From: Rossellomorea vietnamensis
Lineage (GTDB): Bacteria > Bacillota > Bacilli > Bacillales > Bacillaceae_B
Length of the DNA: 64,000 nt
Direction of reading: 5' to 3'
NCBI RefSeq assembly: GCF_025398035.1
Contig: NZ_CP104558.1
Location: 930,001 to 994,000 of the forward strand
Shown: piece by piece, positions 1 to 8,255 of the stretch
How positions within the stretch are numbered: position 1 is the first letter of the stretch
Layout: the number at the start of each line of letters is the position of its first letter
Notes under the pieces: generated by a model
What the model was told of the DNA's origin: nothing
What the model saw: the letters and a program-made list of their open reading frames with translations, nothing else
Database searches by the model: none
Program-made: the position numbers and the translations under genes

Positions 1-145
1 CTGCTTTCGCGATTCCTTTTTCACGTAGGAAGTCAATTGCTTTGTCCATGTCTCCGTCAGTTTCTGTTAACGCTTTTTTACAATCCATCATTCCAGCGCC
101 AGTCTTTTCACGAAGTTCTTTAACCATTTGTGCAGTAATTGCCAT
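1..145 (-). CDS. tsf: Elongation factor Ts, N-terminal part (cut by window edge)
   Basis: The 48 visible codons begin [18 protein letters not shown] and continue through [10 protein letters not shown], the UBA-like N-terminal domain typical of EF-Ts. The protein is the guanine nucleotide exchange factor that recycles EF-Tu-GDP during translation elongation. An AGGAGG ribosome binding site at 155-160 precedes the ATG with good spacing. The rest of the gene lies beyond the left edge. It follows rpsB, the usual rpsB-tsf arrangement, but a terminator-like hairpin lies between the two genes. Identity is certain from family knowledge; only the N-terminus can be checked here. Confidence 0.97.
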   Translation of the reverse strand, partial: MAITAQMVKELREKTGAGMMDCKKALTETDGDMDKAIDFLREKGIAKA

Positions 146-160
146 AGTGGGTTTCCTCCT

Positions 161-238
161 TAGTTTGACTATGTAGACTTCAGGGACCTATTGGTATGAG
201 TCAATAAATGTACCGACACACTGATAGAGTGCGGTACA
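161..238 (-). promoter_or_regulatory. Structured intercistronic leader before tsf
   Basis: On the minus strand TGTACCG and CGGTACA (209-238) enclose a second short pairing, CACT with AGTG, giving a stem-loop. Downstream, TTGACT and AGTCAA form another possible stem ending just before the tsf ribosome binding site. No convincing separate promoter for tsf was found, so this looks like leader RNA within the rpsB-tsf transcript. Any regulatory role is inference. Confidence 0.4.
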
Positions 239-252
239 AGTGAATATTCTTT

Positions 253-290
253 AAAAAAAGGTGATAAGGGTAAGCCCTCTTATCACCTTT
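253..290 (-). terminator. Intrinsic terminator or attenuator between rpsB and tsf
   Basis: A 12-bp perfect stem (257-268 with 279-290) closes a 10-base loop. On the minus strand it is followed by a run of T (plus-strand A at 253-259). It lies 7 bases past the rpsB stop and should stop part of the transcription, giving less tsf than rpsB mRNA. It is a textbook rho-independent shape; its efficiency is unknown. Confidence 0.85.
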
Positions 291-296
291 CGTTGA

Positions 297-1004
297 TTAC
301 TCAGCTGCTACAGCTGCTTCTTCACCTTGCTTAGCTTCTAAAATAGCGTCCGCCATTTTACCTGTTAGAAGCTTAACCGCGCGGATCGCATCATCATTCG
401 CAGGAATGACAACATCGATTTCATCCGGATCACAGTTTGTATCAACGATACCCACGATAGGGATATGAAGTTTACGAGCTTCTGCTACTGCGATACGCTC
501 TTTACGAGGGTCGATGATGAATAATGCATCAGGTAGCGTGTTCATATCTTTGATTCCGCCTAAGAATTTAACTAAGCGCTCATGTTCTTTTTTAAGTTGT
601 ACAACTTCTTTCTTCGGAAGTACTTCAAACGTACCGTCTTCTTCCATCTTTTCGATGTTTTTAAGACGTGTAATACGTTTTTGGATTGTTTCGAAGTTTG
701 TAAGTGTTCCACCTAACCAACGTTGGTTGATGTAGTACATACCTGCACGTTCTGCTTCTTCTTTAACAGACTCTTGTGCTTGTTTTTTTGTTCCTACGAA
801 AAGAACTTTACCGCCGTTACCAGCTAGTTCTTTCACGAAGTTATAAGCTTCTTCAACCTTTTTAACTGTTTTTTGAAGGTCGATGATGTAGATGCCGTTA
901 CGCTCAGTGAAGATGTATCTCTTCATTTTTGGGTTCCAACGGCGAGTTTGGTGTCCGAAATGTACACCAGCTTCAAGCAATTGTTTCATAGAAATTACTG
1001 ACAT
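297..1004 (-). CDS. rpsB: 30S ribosomal protein S2
   Basis: This 235-residue protein has the S2 signatures: [15 protein letters not shown] near the N-terminus (about residues 13-27) and [12 protein letters not shown] followed by [13 protein letters not shown] in the last third. S2 binds late in 30S assembly, at the head-platform junction. An AGGAGG site lies just upstream of the ATG. The gene has its own strong promoter and a long foldable leader, and a terminator-like hairpin separates it from tsf. Length matches the family. The C-terminal tail is acidic and alanine-rich (EEAAVAAE), which is common. Confidence 0.98.
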   Translation of the reverse strand: MSVISMKQLLEAGVHFGHQTRRWNPKMKRYIFTERNGIYIIDLQKTVKKVEEAYNFVKELAGNGGKVLFVGTKKQAQESVKEEAERAGMYYINQRWLGGTLTNFETIQKRITRLKNIEKMEEDGTFEVLPKKEVVQLKKEHERLVKFLGGIKDMNTLPDALFIIDPRKERIAVAEARKLHIPIVGIVDTNCDPDEIDVVIPANDDAIRAVKLLTGKMADAILEAKQGEEAAVAAE

Positions 1005-1016
1005 GTGTGTTTCCTC

Positions 1017-1122
1017 CTAAATGGTTTTTGTTTTTCTCCTCCGTTTCCGTCATCTGGAAAGTAGAAACTATTCTAAAGAATAGCACCATCTACCCCACTC
1101 GGGAAACGTGTGTAATCACACC
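1017..1122 (-). promoter_or_regulatory. rpsB 5' leader with nested stems (possible S2 autoregulatory RNA)
   Basis: Three nested pairings can be read on the minus strand. An outer helix pairs CGTTTCC (1102-1108) with GGAAACG (1042-1048). A middle helix pairs GTAGA with TCTAC. An inner hairpin pairs CTATTCT with AGAATAG (1068-1083). The leader runs about 115 bases from the promoter to the rpsB start. Ribosomal protein mRNAs often carry such leaders as autogenous binding sites. I do not recall an established S2 leader class for Bacillaceae, so the role is inferred. Confidence 0.5.
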
Positions 1123-1128
1123 ATGAAT

Positions 1129-1157
1129 ACTATAGCATACCTATCCCGGACAGGCAA
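1129..1157 (-). promoter_or_regulatory. Sigma-A type promoter for rpsB
   Basis: On the minus strand the -35 is TTGCCT (1152-1157) and the -10 is TATAGT (1129-1134), with a 17-bp spacer ending in TGC, an extended -10. It lies directly downstream of the swrB stop, so rpsB-tsf can be transcribed independently of the flagellar operon. Confidence 0.8.
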
Positions 1158-1164
1158 GGACTTC

Positions 1165-1674
1165 CTACATAATTTGACGAAATTTCAGCAGGAGCTCGAT
1201 TTCTGTTTGACCTTTCCCAAGAGATTCGGCTATTTCTTCAATTGACATCCCCTTTTCCTTTAAAGTCAATACTTTTTTCAGGAGTGGGTCTTGTTCGGAT
1301 TTATTTGATTGGTCACCGGGTTCCGGTCCTTGGTCTTTCACCTGTTTATAAGCTTGTGAAGCACGCTTATACCCTGCACCTGTCCACTTTGTGACTTTCA
1401 CAGAAGTCTCTAGATCCTCTTGTTCGTTTTCTTCGGTGTGAAGGTTGTCTTCTTTAACGTTATGGATTTGTGTACTGAACTTTCGCATGAATTCATCATT
1501 TTCTTCTTTCATTTCTATCAGATAAGCTGAAATGACATCTTCCATTTCAACAATGATCTTCTTTTGCTCTTTTTCCATGTTTACAAAACGGTTTTGTCTG
1601 GAGTATAAAATGACGATTGAAAGCAGGGAAACGATATTTAGAAGAAAAGAGATAAAAAGTAGAAACGTAACCAT
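1165..1674 (-). CDS. swrB: Swarming motility protein SwrB
   Basis: This 169-residue protein has an N-terminal membrane helix (about residues 3-24), a charged coiled-coil-like middle rich in E and K, and a C-terminal helix-turn-helix-like segment (KEKGMSIEEIAESLGKG, about 139-155). In B. subtilis, SwrB (YlxL) promotes assembly or activation of the flagellar export apparatus and is the last gene of fla/che, after sigD. The same position and layout are seen here. A hairpin with a T-run lies between sigD and this gene, so expression probably depends on read-through. Sequence conservation in this family is low, so the name rests partly on position. Confidence 0.85.
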   Translation of the reverse strand: MVTFLLFISFLLNIVSLLSIVILYSRQNRFVNMEKEQKKIIVEMEDVISAYLIEMKEENDEFMRKFSTQIHNVKEDNLHTEENEQEDLETSVKVTKWTGAGYKRASQAYKQVKDQGPEPGDQSNKSEQDPLLKKVLTLKEKGMSIEEIAESLGKGQTEIELLLKFRQIM

Positions 1675-1733
1675 GTCATCACCCTATTATGTTTGATTTT
1701 ACTACTTCTTTTGACTTATTTTTTCCGGCAAGT

Positions 1734-1773
1734 AAAAAGACTGCTCCCATACGTGCATGTTACAGGGACAGTC
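1734..1773 (-). terminator. Terminator-like hairpin between sigD and swrB
   Basis: On the minus strand GACTG-T-CCC (1765-1773) pairs with GGG-AG-CAGTC (1739-1748), followed by five T (plus-strand A at 1734-1738). The loop is about 16 bases. It probably reduces transcription of swrB relative to sigD. The core resembles other intergenic hairpins in this window. Confidence 0.7.
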
Positions 1774-1821
1774 CATCAGTGAGTATTATTTTGGGGTTGT
1801 GGCACCCTCATTTCACAGCAT

Positions 1822-2580
1822 TTATGAGCCCAGGAGATTTCGTAATTTAAAAATGGATTTGGAATGAATCTGCGAAATCCTGGATGTGGACAGGCTCATG
1901 ACTTCACCTATTTCCGTCAGCGTCAGTTCTTCCTTATAGAATAAACTTAACACAAGCTGTTCTTTCTCTGAAAGGGTCAAGATCGTTTTCTCTAATTCAT
2001 TCAGTTTTTCACCTTTCAATACTTCCTCTTCGGGTGAAATCGTTTTATGATCTTTAATGGAATAGTTTTGAGATTCGTGATCGTCATCAGTCAATTGCTC
2101 ATCCATGGAAAGGACATTGGCAAAGAAATGCTCATTTGTGGTCTGGTATACTTCCTCAGGCGTCATTTCCAATGAAGCTGCCACTTCCTCTGCGCTCACG
2201 TGGCGTAATAGCGTTTGTTCTAGTTCCACGGTCCTGGCCTCGATCTTTTTTGCCCGGTCCCTTGTAGACCGGGGAAGCCAGTCTTCTTTTCTCAGCCCAT
2301 CAAGGATGGCCCCCCTGACCCGGAACGACGCATATGTATCAAACTTTAAATCTCTTGTAGGATCAAATTTCTGAAGTGCATCCAGCAACCCCATCAAACC
2401 AAGACTCTTAATATCTTCTCTCGAGACGTTCCTTGGCAGGCCAACGGAAATTCGCTGCACATGATACGACACAAGTGGCATGTACTTTTTCACTAACATA
2501 TCTCCGGCTTCTGTATCACGACGGTTGATCCATTTCTCCCAATATTGTTGTTCATCTGTTCGAGTGGATTGTTGAGACAT
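1822..2580 (-). CDS. sigD: RNA polymerase sigma factor SigD (sigma-28, FliA family)
   Basis: This 252-residue protein directs RNA polymerase to late flagellar, motility and autolysin genes. Region 2 runs from about residue 28 (VKKYMPLVSYHVQRI) to the -10 recognition helix (YASFRVRGAILDGLR, about 82-96). Region 3 follows. Region 4.2 has a helix-turn-helix (LTEIGEVMSLSTSRISQIHSK, about 220-240, read in two parts). Length is usual for FliA/SigD. It is the penultimate gene of the fla/che operon, after cheD. In B. subtilis this late position makes sigD expression sensitive to transcript decline along the operon and underlies ON/OFF motility states; the same is inferred here. Confidence 0.97.
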   Translation of the reverse strand: MSQQSTRTDEQQYWEKWINRRDTEAGDMLVKKYMPLVSYHVQRISVGLPRNVSREDIKSLGLMGLLDALQKFDPTRDLKFDTYASFRVRGAILDGLRKEDWLPRSTRDRAKKIEARTVELEQTLLRHVSAEEVAASLEMTPEEVYQTTNEHFFANVLSMDEQLTDDDHESQNYSIKDHKTISPEEEVLKGEKLNELEKTILTLSEKEQLVLSLFYKEELTLTEIGEVMSLSTSRISQIHSKSIFKLRNLLGS

Positions 2581-2655
2581 AAGAATCCTCCTTGCTGACT
2601 AATTCTTTCATGGTATCGCTTAGTGATTGATTTTACCTGAGCAGAATGAATGACT

Positions 2656-3153
2656 TCACAATTCCTTAGTACCTTCATTTACCGTACGTACCTGTAGAAT
2701 CCCGGTGGACGTAAAGAATTCTATCGTTCTTCCTTTGTTGCCGCCTAAATCCTCGGAAACCACCGGCACTCCATGCTTTGAAAGGGCAACTTTTACAGCT
2801 TCCGCATTCCTTGGGCCGATCCTCATGACGTCACTCTTCGATTGAAATTGAAACATTTGTGCACCGCCAGCCATTTTGCACTGAAGTCGTTTAACACTGG
2901 CCCCACGGTCTCTCAGCTGACCTATGAGTTCGGCAATTCCTGTGTCGGCGTATTTGGCGGGATTCGGTTTCGTTTCATTTCCGATCGAGGAGTGAGGGAG
3001 CATCACATGGACCATCCCGGCCAGCTTGAGGAAATCATCATATAAAACGACCCCGACGCACGATCCAAGGCCCGAGGTGCGGATCGAGCCTCCACCCTCG
3101 ACGATATTCATATCCGCAATTCCGACCTTCACAACGGTGCTGGTGCCCATCAT
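2656..3153 (-). CDS. cheD: Chemoreceptor glutamine deamidase CheD
   Basis: This 165-residue protein deamidates glutamines on methyl-accepting chemotaxis proteins and also binds CheC, stimulating its phosphatase activity. The catalytic cysteine is C32 in the motif GSCVGV and the histidine is H49 in GMVHVMLP. Its ATG overlaps the cheC stop as ATGA, indicating translational coupling. The window also encodes CheC, its regulatory partner. An alternative start one codon later (MGTSTV) is possible. Family and active site are clear. Confidence 0.96.
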   Translation of the reverse strand: MMGTSTVVKVGIADMNIVEGGGSIRTSGLGSCVGVVLYDDFLKLAGMVHVMLPHSSIGNETKPNPAKYADTGIAELIGQLRDRGASVKRLQCKMAGGAQMFQFQSKSDVMRIGPRNAEAVKVALSKHGVPVVSEDLGGNKGRTIEFFTSTGILQVRTVNEGTKEL

Positions 3154-3785
3154 AGGCTTACACCCAATGATTGAAAAATGATTTCAAAGGATTCGGGATC
3201 CGGCAGGAGGAAGAAGTGACCTTTCACACTTTCCGACTCCTCACCTTCCTCTTCCTTAAGGGCAGTGTCTATGACGATGGCATAATCACTCACCTGGGAT
3301 ATTTCCAGTAAACCAAACCCGATGATAGCCCCTGCCATGTCAACGGATAGAGCAGGAACGGACGGGAGAAGCTTAAGGTTCGTAAAGTCCGACAGGGAGG
3401 ATAAATATGAACCCGAAAGAATATTCCCCAGTTCCTGCATGGCAGAGAGCCCCAATTCTGAATAAGGAGGGGCGTTGAATGAGAAGGAGCGATCCTGTAT
3501 CATGCTTCGAATATACATGGACGCCTGTTCAAGTGGCAATAGGAAGAACATGCTCCCCGGCGCCTCCCCTTCAATCCGTAAGAATACGCTTACGACCACA
3601 TTGTCAGGACCTCCCGCCATTTCCATCATTTCATCAAATGAAACGACTTGAACACTCGGGACTTTCATATCAATCTTTTTATCAAGCAGGGTAGAAAGGG
3701 CAGTCGCAGCATGCCCCGCTCCTATATTACCGATTTCTTTCAATATATCTAGATGCATCGATGTTATCTTTTTTTCGTAGCCCAA
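3150..3785 (-). CDS. cheC: CheY-P phosphatase CheC
   Basis: This 211-residue protein dephosphorylates CheY-P as part of the CheC-CheD-CheY adaptation system. Both copies of the active-site pattern (D/S)-x3-E-x2-N are intact: D13/E17/N20 in DILKEIGN and S114/E118/N121 in SAMQELGN. Length matches B. subtilis CheC. It lies between cheW and cheD and overlaps cheD by 4 bases. FliY in the same operon carries the same duplicated pattern, so two CheY-P phosphatases are encoded here. Confidence 0.96.
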   Translation of the reverse strand: MGYEKKITSMHLDILKEIGNIGAGHAATALSTLLDKKIDMKVPSVQVVSFDEMMEMAGGPDNVVVSVFLRIEGEAPGSMFFLLPLEQASMYIRSMIQDRSFSFNAPPYSELGLSAMQELGNILSGSYLSSLSDFTNLKLLPSVPALSVDMAGAIIGFGLLEISQVSDYAIVIDTALKEEEGEESESVKGHFFLLPDPESFEIIFQSLGVSL

Positions 3786-3800
3786 ACGATTCCCTCCCCC

Positions 3801-4247
3801 TTAGATGGATTGAAGTATTTTATCTAAATGGAGAATGATCAGAAGGCGTTTGTTTTGCTTTACGACTCCACCTATATACTCAGCTTCGACGACTCCCACT
3901 ACTTCCGGGGAGGGTTCAATCGATTCTCTGGAAACATCCAGCACATCATTGGCAGCATCCACGATCAGACCAACCTCTTTGTCCTCTAATCCTGCAATGA
4001 TCACACGCGTACTGTCAGTCGGCTCAGAAACTGGTAAATCGAATCGGCTCCTTAAGTCGATGATTGGTGTCACAACCCCTCGCAGGTTGATCACACCTTT
4101 CACATAGGAGGCGGTTCTCGGAACTCTTGTAATATGTTCGAGCTTCTCGATGGATCGCACCTGGTGCACTGGAATGGCGTATTCCTTATCCACCAATTGA
4201 AATACGATAAGCTTTAAATCTTCCACTGCATCTATTATTTCACTCAT
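3801..4247 (-). CDS. cheW: Chemotaxis coupling protein CheW
   Basis: This 148-residue single-domain CheW protein links chemoreceptors to the kinase CheA in the membrane-associated signalling array. It starts IIDAVEDLKLIVFQLVDKEYAIP and contains RVPRTASYVKGVINLRG and DLRSRFDLP, the typical SH3-like double barrel. It lies 12 bases after cheA and 15 before cheC. A receptor-CheA-CheW complex is the expected partner set. Nothing unusual was seen. Confidence 0.96.
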   Translation of the reverse strand: MSEIIDAVEDLKLIVFQLVDKEYAIPVHQVRSIEKLEHITRVPRTASYVKGVINLRGVVTPIIDLRSRFDLPVSEPTDSTRVIIAGLEDKEVGLIVDAANDVLDVSRESIEPSPEVVGVVEAEYIGGVVKQNKRLLIILHLDKILQSI

Positions 4248-4259
4248 TACCCTTACCTC

Positions 4260-6296
4260 CTATTTTATTAACGCATTGCAATCAACAATCAGCGCTACTT
4301 GCCCGTCTCCTAAAATGGTCGCACCAGAGATCGCAAATACATCGTTCAAATAATTCCCTAACGATTTCAATACAACTTCCTGCTGACCAATAAAGGAGTC
4401 GACGACTAACCCGGCCATTTTTTCACCTTTTCGTACAATGACAACCGAATACAATTCTTCCTCTTTGGAATGTTTCGGTACCTCAAATACATCCTCAAGG
4501 AACAGCAATGGTACGACTTTTCCTCTGAAATCGATCACTCTCTGATTGTGAGCTTTCATGATTTCTTCCTTTTTCACAATTGCCGTCTCAATAATGGAAG
4601 AAAGAGGAATGGCATACTTTTCTTCTTGGATTTCTACCAGCATGACTGAAATGATAGATAACGTGAGTGGCAATTGGATAGAAAACAATGACCCCTGTCC
4701 AACCGTTGAATCAATCGTAATGGAACCACCCAGAGACTCGATCGTCGCTTTCACTACATCCAATCCGACTCCTCTTCCGGAGATATCCGAAATTTGTTCG
4801 GCTGTTGAGAACCCTGAAGCAAGTATCAGTTCGTAGATTTGTCGATCGGTTAATGTATGAGCGGCTTCATCTGAGACGATTCCTTTCTGGATTGCCTTCT
4901 CGAGGACCCTCTCTTTGTTGATGCCTGCTCCATCGTCTTCCAGTTCAATAAAGACATGATTCCCGCTATGATACGCTTTCAACTTGACGGTTCCCTGTTC
5001 CGGCTTTCCATTTTTCATACGGAGTTCCGGCATTTCGATACCATGGTCCAATGCGTTTCGTATCAAGTGAACAAGGGGATCACCTATTTCATCTATTACC
5101 GTTCGGTCAAGTTCCGTTTCTGCACCGATGATTTCTAATTCGATTTTTTTATTTAAATCCCGTGCAAGCTGCCTGACCATTCGTGGGAAGCGATTAAATA
5201 CGGTTTCAACAGGAACCATACGCATATTCAGGATGATATTCTGCAAATCTCCTGATATTCTTGTCATTCTTTCCACAGTTTCATTTAACTCGGGATTATT
5301 CAAATCCTTGGAGATTTGTTCTAATCTCCCTCTATCAATGACCAGCTCCTCAAAAAGGTTCATAAGGACATCCAGTCGTTCAATATTGACACGAATCGTT
5401 TTATTGGAAGGATTCGAATGCTTCGTCGCGTTGCCGGCAGGTTTAGAAGTCTCCTGTCCTTTTACTTCCATTTCTTTCTGAGCAGGTTCTGTATCGGCAG
5501 CCTCTACTTGATTCTGACTCTCGAGATGCTGGCTCGTGAGTTCCACAACAGAGACTTCGTCCACTTCAGAAACTTTACGCACCGCATTCTCTATATGGAC
5601 GGCATCTTCTTTCGACACAACGGCAATAACGAAGGAATGGTCGAACTGCTCCTCCTCAAGCTGATCTACTGTCGGAAGGGACTTGATGACTTCACCTAAT
5701 TTCCCCAACACCTCAAAGACCATATACACCCGTGCAGCTTTAAGCAGGCAATCCTCACGGAGTGAAACGGAAATTTCAAAACAGCGGAATCCTTGTTCTT
5801 GGGATTGTTGGATGACCGTTTGCTCAAAGGCTTCATATTGCATGGAGAATGTCTGTCTTTCAACCACTTCCGCAGTAGCAGCCACCTCACTGTCTACAAG
5901 TGCTGAGTGTAGACTTTCCCCTTTTTCTATGGACTCAAGCATCGCTACCACTTCTGTGACATCCCGCTTACCATCTCCTCCATCGGCAATGGAGAGCACC
6001 ATGGCTTCAAGATCATCCACGGATTTAAACACAACATCCAGGATTTCAGGTGACACCTTTATTTTTTCATTACGGATGGCATCAAGAACATTTTCCATTT
6101 TATGGGTTAAATTTGCTAAATCCTCATATCCCATAGTGGCAGACATTCCTTTAAGTGTATGTGCAGATCGAAAGATTTCATTGACAATCGTAAGATCTTC
6201 CGGGTTTTTCTCCAATTCAAGCAATTGCTCATTGCAGGTTTGCAAGTTTTCTTTGCTTTCTTCTATAAACACTTCTAAGTATTGACTCAGCTCCAT
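4260..6296 (-). CDS. cheA: Chemotaxis histidine kinase CheA
   Basis: This kinase has all five CheA domains. P1 carries the phosphorylated histidine in RSAHTLKGMSATMGY (H46 from the chosen start). P2 follows, then P3 dimerisation (IRVNIERLDVLMNLFEELV), P4 ATPase (N box HLIRNALDHG, G1 DDGAGI, G2 GRGVGLDVV) and the P5 CheW-like domain. It autophosphorylates in response to receptors and passes phosphate to CheY and CheB. I chose the ATG at 6296 (678 residues, MELSQYLEVF) because a GAGGTG site lies 8 bases upstream and the N-terminus matches B. subtilis. A GTG at 6305 would add three residues. It lies 15 bases after cheB. Confidence 0.97.
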   Translation of the reverse strand: MELSQYLEVFIEESKENLQTCNEQLLELEKNPEDLTIVNEIFRSAHTLKGMSATMGYEDLANLTHKMENVLDAIRNEKIKVSPEILDVVFKSVDDLEAMVLSIADGGDGKRDVTEVVAMLESIEKGESLHSALVDSEVAATAEVVERQTFSMQYEAFEQTVIQQSQEQGFRCFEISVSLREDCLLKAARVYMVFEVLGKLGEVIKSLPTVDQLEEEQFDHSFVIAVVSKEDAVHIENAVRKVSEVDEVSVVELTSQHLESQNQVEAADTEPAQKEMEVKGQETSKPAGNATKHSNPSNKTIRVNIERLDVLMNLFEELVIDRGRLEQISKDLNNPELNETVERMTRISGDLQNIILNMRMVPVETVFNRFPRMVRQLARDLNKKIELEIIGAETELDRTVIDEIGDPLVHLIRNALDHGIEMPELRMKNGKPEQGTVKLKAYHSGNHVFIELEDDGAGINKERVLEKAIQKGIVSDEAAHTLTDRQIYELILASGFSTAEQISDISGRGVGLDVVKATIESLGGSITIDSTVGQGSLFSIQLPLTLSIISVMLVEIQEEKYAIPLSSIIETAIVKKEEIMKAHNQRVIDFRGKVVPLLFLEDVFEVPKHSKEEELYSVVIVRKGEKMAGLVVDSFIGQQEVVLKSLGNYLNDVFAISGATILGDGQVALIVDCNALIK

Positions 6297-6311
6297 GTGC
6301 TCCACACCTCT

Positions 6312-7388
6312 CTACACCATGTACGTCATTATTGATCGGGGGATATCCCCGATATGCTCCACCCTGTCCACTAACTCTGTAGCGATAGCCGATTTCGGCA
6401 TACCGAACACAATACAAGTCTCCCTTGATTCTGCAATGGCTTTCACTTCGCCTTGCTCTTTAAGCTTGACCAGTCCATCTGAACCATCCGCTCCCATCCC
6501 AGTCAAAACCACAGCTATTTTGGCATAGTTTCGAATCAGGCTTGCAGACTCGAACAAGATGTCAACCGAAGGTCTATGACCATTTTTCGGTTCCTCTTTC
6601 GACAGTTGGATCGATAATTGCCCTCCGGTTTCAACCACCTTTGTATGTACACCACCCGGGGCAATATAAGCCGTTCCATTCTCGAGGATTTCACCGTGTT
6701 CGGCTTCCTTCACATGGATCGAGGCTTGACCATCCAACCGGTTGGCGAGTGATCTTGTAAATCCCGGCGGCATATGCTGAACGACAACGATTGGCGCATC
6801 CAGCTGACGGGGTAATCCTGTTAATACGTTTTGTAATGCCCGGGGGCCGCCCGTCGAAGTTCCTATCAGAATCATCTTAGGGGAATTCACACCCCATGTA
6901 CGATCAACCGGTAATTTTTCTGTCCTTTCAACTGAGCCGATTCCAGCGTCATTTGCTGACTCCCTCTGAAACCCCCTGGTTATTTTCGCCACATTCACCT
7001 TGCTTGCAGCCACTACTTTTTCCACCATTTCATCTTGAATCTTATGAAGATCTAATGAAATGGTCCCTGATGGTTTCGCAACGAAATCAACAGCTCCAAG
7101 CTCCATGGCCTTAACCGTCTCATCCGCACCTTCAATGGTAGTGGAAGAAAGCATGACGACAGGGACAGGGCATTCTTCCATAATTCTCCTTAACGCATCT
7201 ATCCCATTCATCTTCGGCATTTCTACATCAAGGGTTACAACATCGGGTCGAAGTCTCTTAATCTTAGCAATCGCGTCTTCTCCATTCCTTGCAATCCCTA
7301 TCACTTCTAGCTGTTTGGTGCTCGTTAAAAATTCACTGATAAGTTTCCTCATAAATGCTGAATCATCTACAACTAGAACTTTTTTCAT
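6312..7388 (-). CDS. cheB: Chemoreceptor methylesterase/deamidase CheB
   Basis: This 358-residue response regulator demethylates receptor glutamates when phosphorylated by CheA. The N-terminal receiver has D8/D9 and phospho-acceptor D54 (TLDVEMPKMNG). The C-terminal esterase has S178 (GTSTGGP), H205 (QHMPPGF) and D301 (GMGADGSDG), a complete catalytic triad. It is followed by cheA. No methyltransferase CheR is encoded in this window; in Bacillus cheR normally lies elsewhere. Confidence 0.97.
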   Translation of the reverse strand: MKKVLVVDDSAFMRKLISEFLTSTKQLEVIGIARNGEDAIAKIKRLRPDVVTLDVEMPKMNGIDALRRIMEECPVPVVMLSSTTIEGADETVKAMELGAVDFVAKPSGTISLDLHKIQDEMVEKVVAASKVNVAKITRGFQRESANDAGIGSVERTEKLPVDRTWGVNSPKMILIGTSTGGPRALQNVLTGLPRQLDAPIVVVQHMPPGFTRSLANRLDGQASIHVKEAEHGEILENGTAYIAPGGVHTKVVETGGQLSIQLSKEEPKNGHRPSVDILFESASLIRNYAKIAVVLTGMGADGSDGLVKLKEQGEVKAIAESRETCIVFGMPKSAIATELVDRVEHIGDIPRSIMTYMV

Positions 7389-7397
7389 TCAGGGCTT

Positions 7398-8255
7398 TTA
7401 CCTCCCAAAAAATAATTTTCGAATTGTCCTTACAAACCCTGTCCCTTCACGTTCCCTTTCTCTCGTACCTGTCAGGCGATGAACCATCGTATGCAGGCTC
7501 AGTGTCATGGCTGATGCAGGATACCCCACAACGATCGGCGTTTGGTTAACGACGGCCTTCCTGACAGCTGAATCCTCTGGAAGTACCCCCAGGGATACGA
7601 TTTCCTTGTGAAGGAATTTCCTCATTGTTTCTTGTAATCTAGTAATGGTTTGAAGCCCTTCGTTCTTGAATTCCGCCCGATTACATAAGAGATAGAAGGG
7701 TTTTTCCCCGTCCTTCATGTAGATGTATTTCATCATTGAATAGGCATCGGTAATGGAGGTCGGTTCTGGAGTGGTGACAACAATGATTTCATCCATGGCG
7801 AGGAGAAATTCAAGTGTTTCCTTCGTGGCACCTGCCCCCATATCGAATAGAATATAATCATACTTATGAATCGCATATTCCATTACTTCAAAAAAGCGTT
7901 CCATCTGTTTTTCTTTCCACTCCACTATATTACTTAGGCCATTGCCCCCACTTATGTAAGAGATACCATGAATATTTTCACATATAATCGTGTCGATATC
8001 TAGTTCTCTTTCCTCAATGTAATCCATAATGGAGTATGAATGATGACTTCCAAGTAAAATATGAATGTTTCCCATCCCTATATCCATATCAAATAATAGT
8101 ACCTTCTTATTCTCTTTACCAAGGAGGATGGAGAGGTTTGTAGATATATTCGATTTGCCGACCCCTCCCTTTCCACTTACGATCGCAATCGTTTTAGCAG
8201 GTTCAGAACCTGTGAGGAGCATTTTCCTCCTCAGGTTATATGCTTGATCTTTCAT
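7398..8255 (-). CDS. flhG: Flagellar placement ATPase FlhG (MinD-like, YlxH)
   Basis: This 285-residue ParA/MinD-family ATPase has the deviant Walker A motif SGKGGVGKS at residues 27-35 and a Walker B-like segment (YILFDMGAGA). FlhG stimulates the FlhF GTPase and helps control flagellar number and position by interacting with C-ring parts. An N-terminal segment (MKDQAYNLRRKM) resembles the activator helix that engages FlhF. It overlaps flhF by 20 bases, consistent with coupled production. Length is normal. Confidence 0.95.
   Translation of the reverse strand: MKDQAYNLRRKMLLTGSEPAKTIAIVSGKGGVGKSNISTNLSILLGKENKKVLLFDMDIGMGNIHILLGSHHSYSIMDYIEERELDIDTIICENIHGISYISGGNGLSNIVEWKEKQMERFFEVMEYAIHKYDYILFDMGAGATKETLEFLLAMDEIIVVTTPEPTSITDAYSMMKYIYMKDGEKPFYLLCNRAEFKNEGLQTITRLQETMRKFLHKEIVSLGVLPEDSAVRKAVVNQTPIVVGYPASAMTLSLHTMVHRLTGTREREREGTGFVRTIRKLFFGR

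Noticed and set aside
5683..6285. Long plus-strand open frame (about 200 codons) opposite cheA
   Set aside because: It lies wholly antisense to a clear cheA gene, has serine-rich low-similarity sequence and no convincing ribosome binding site; it is a shadow of cheA codon use.
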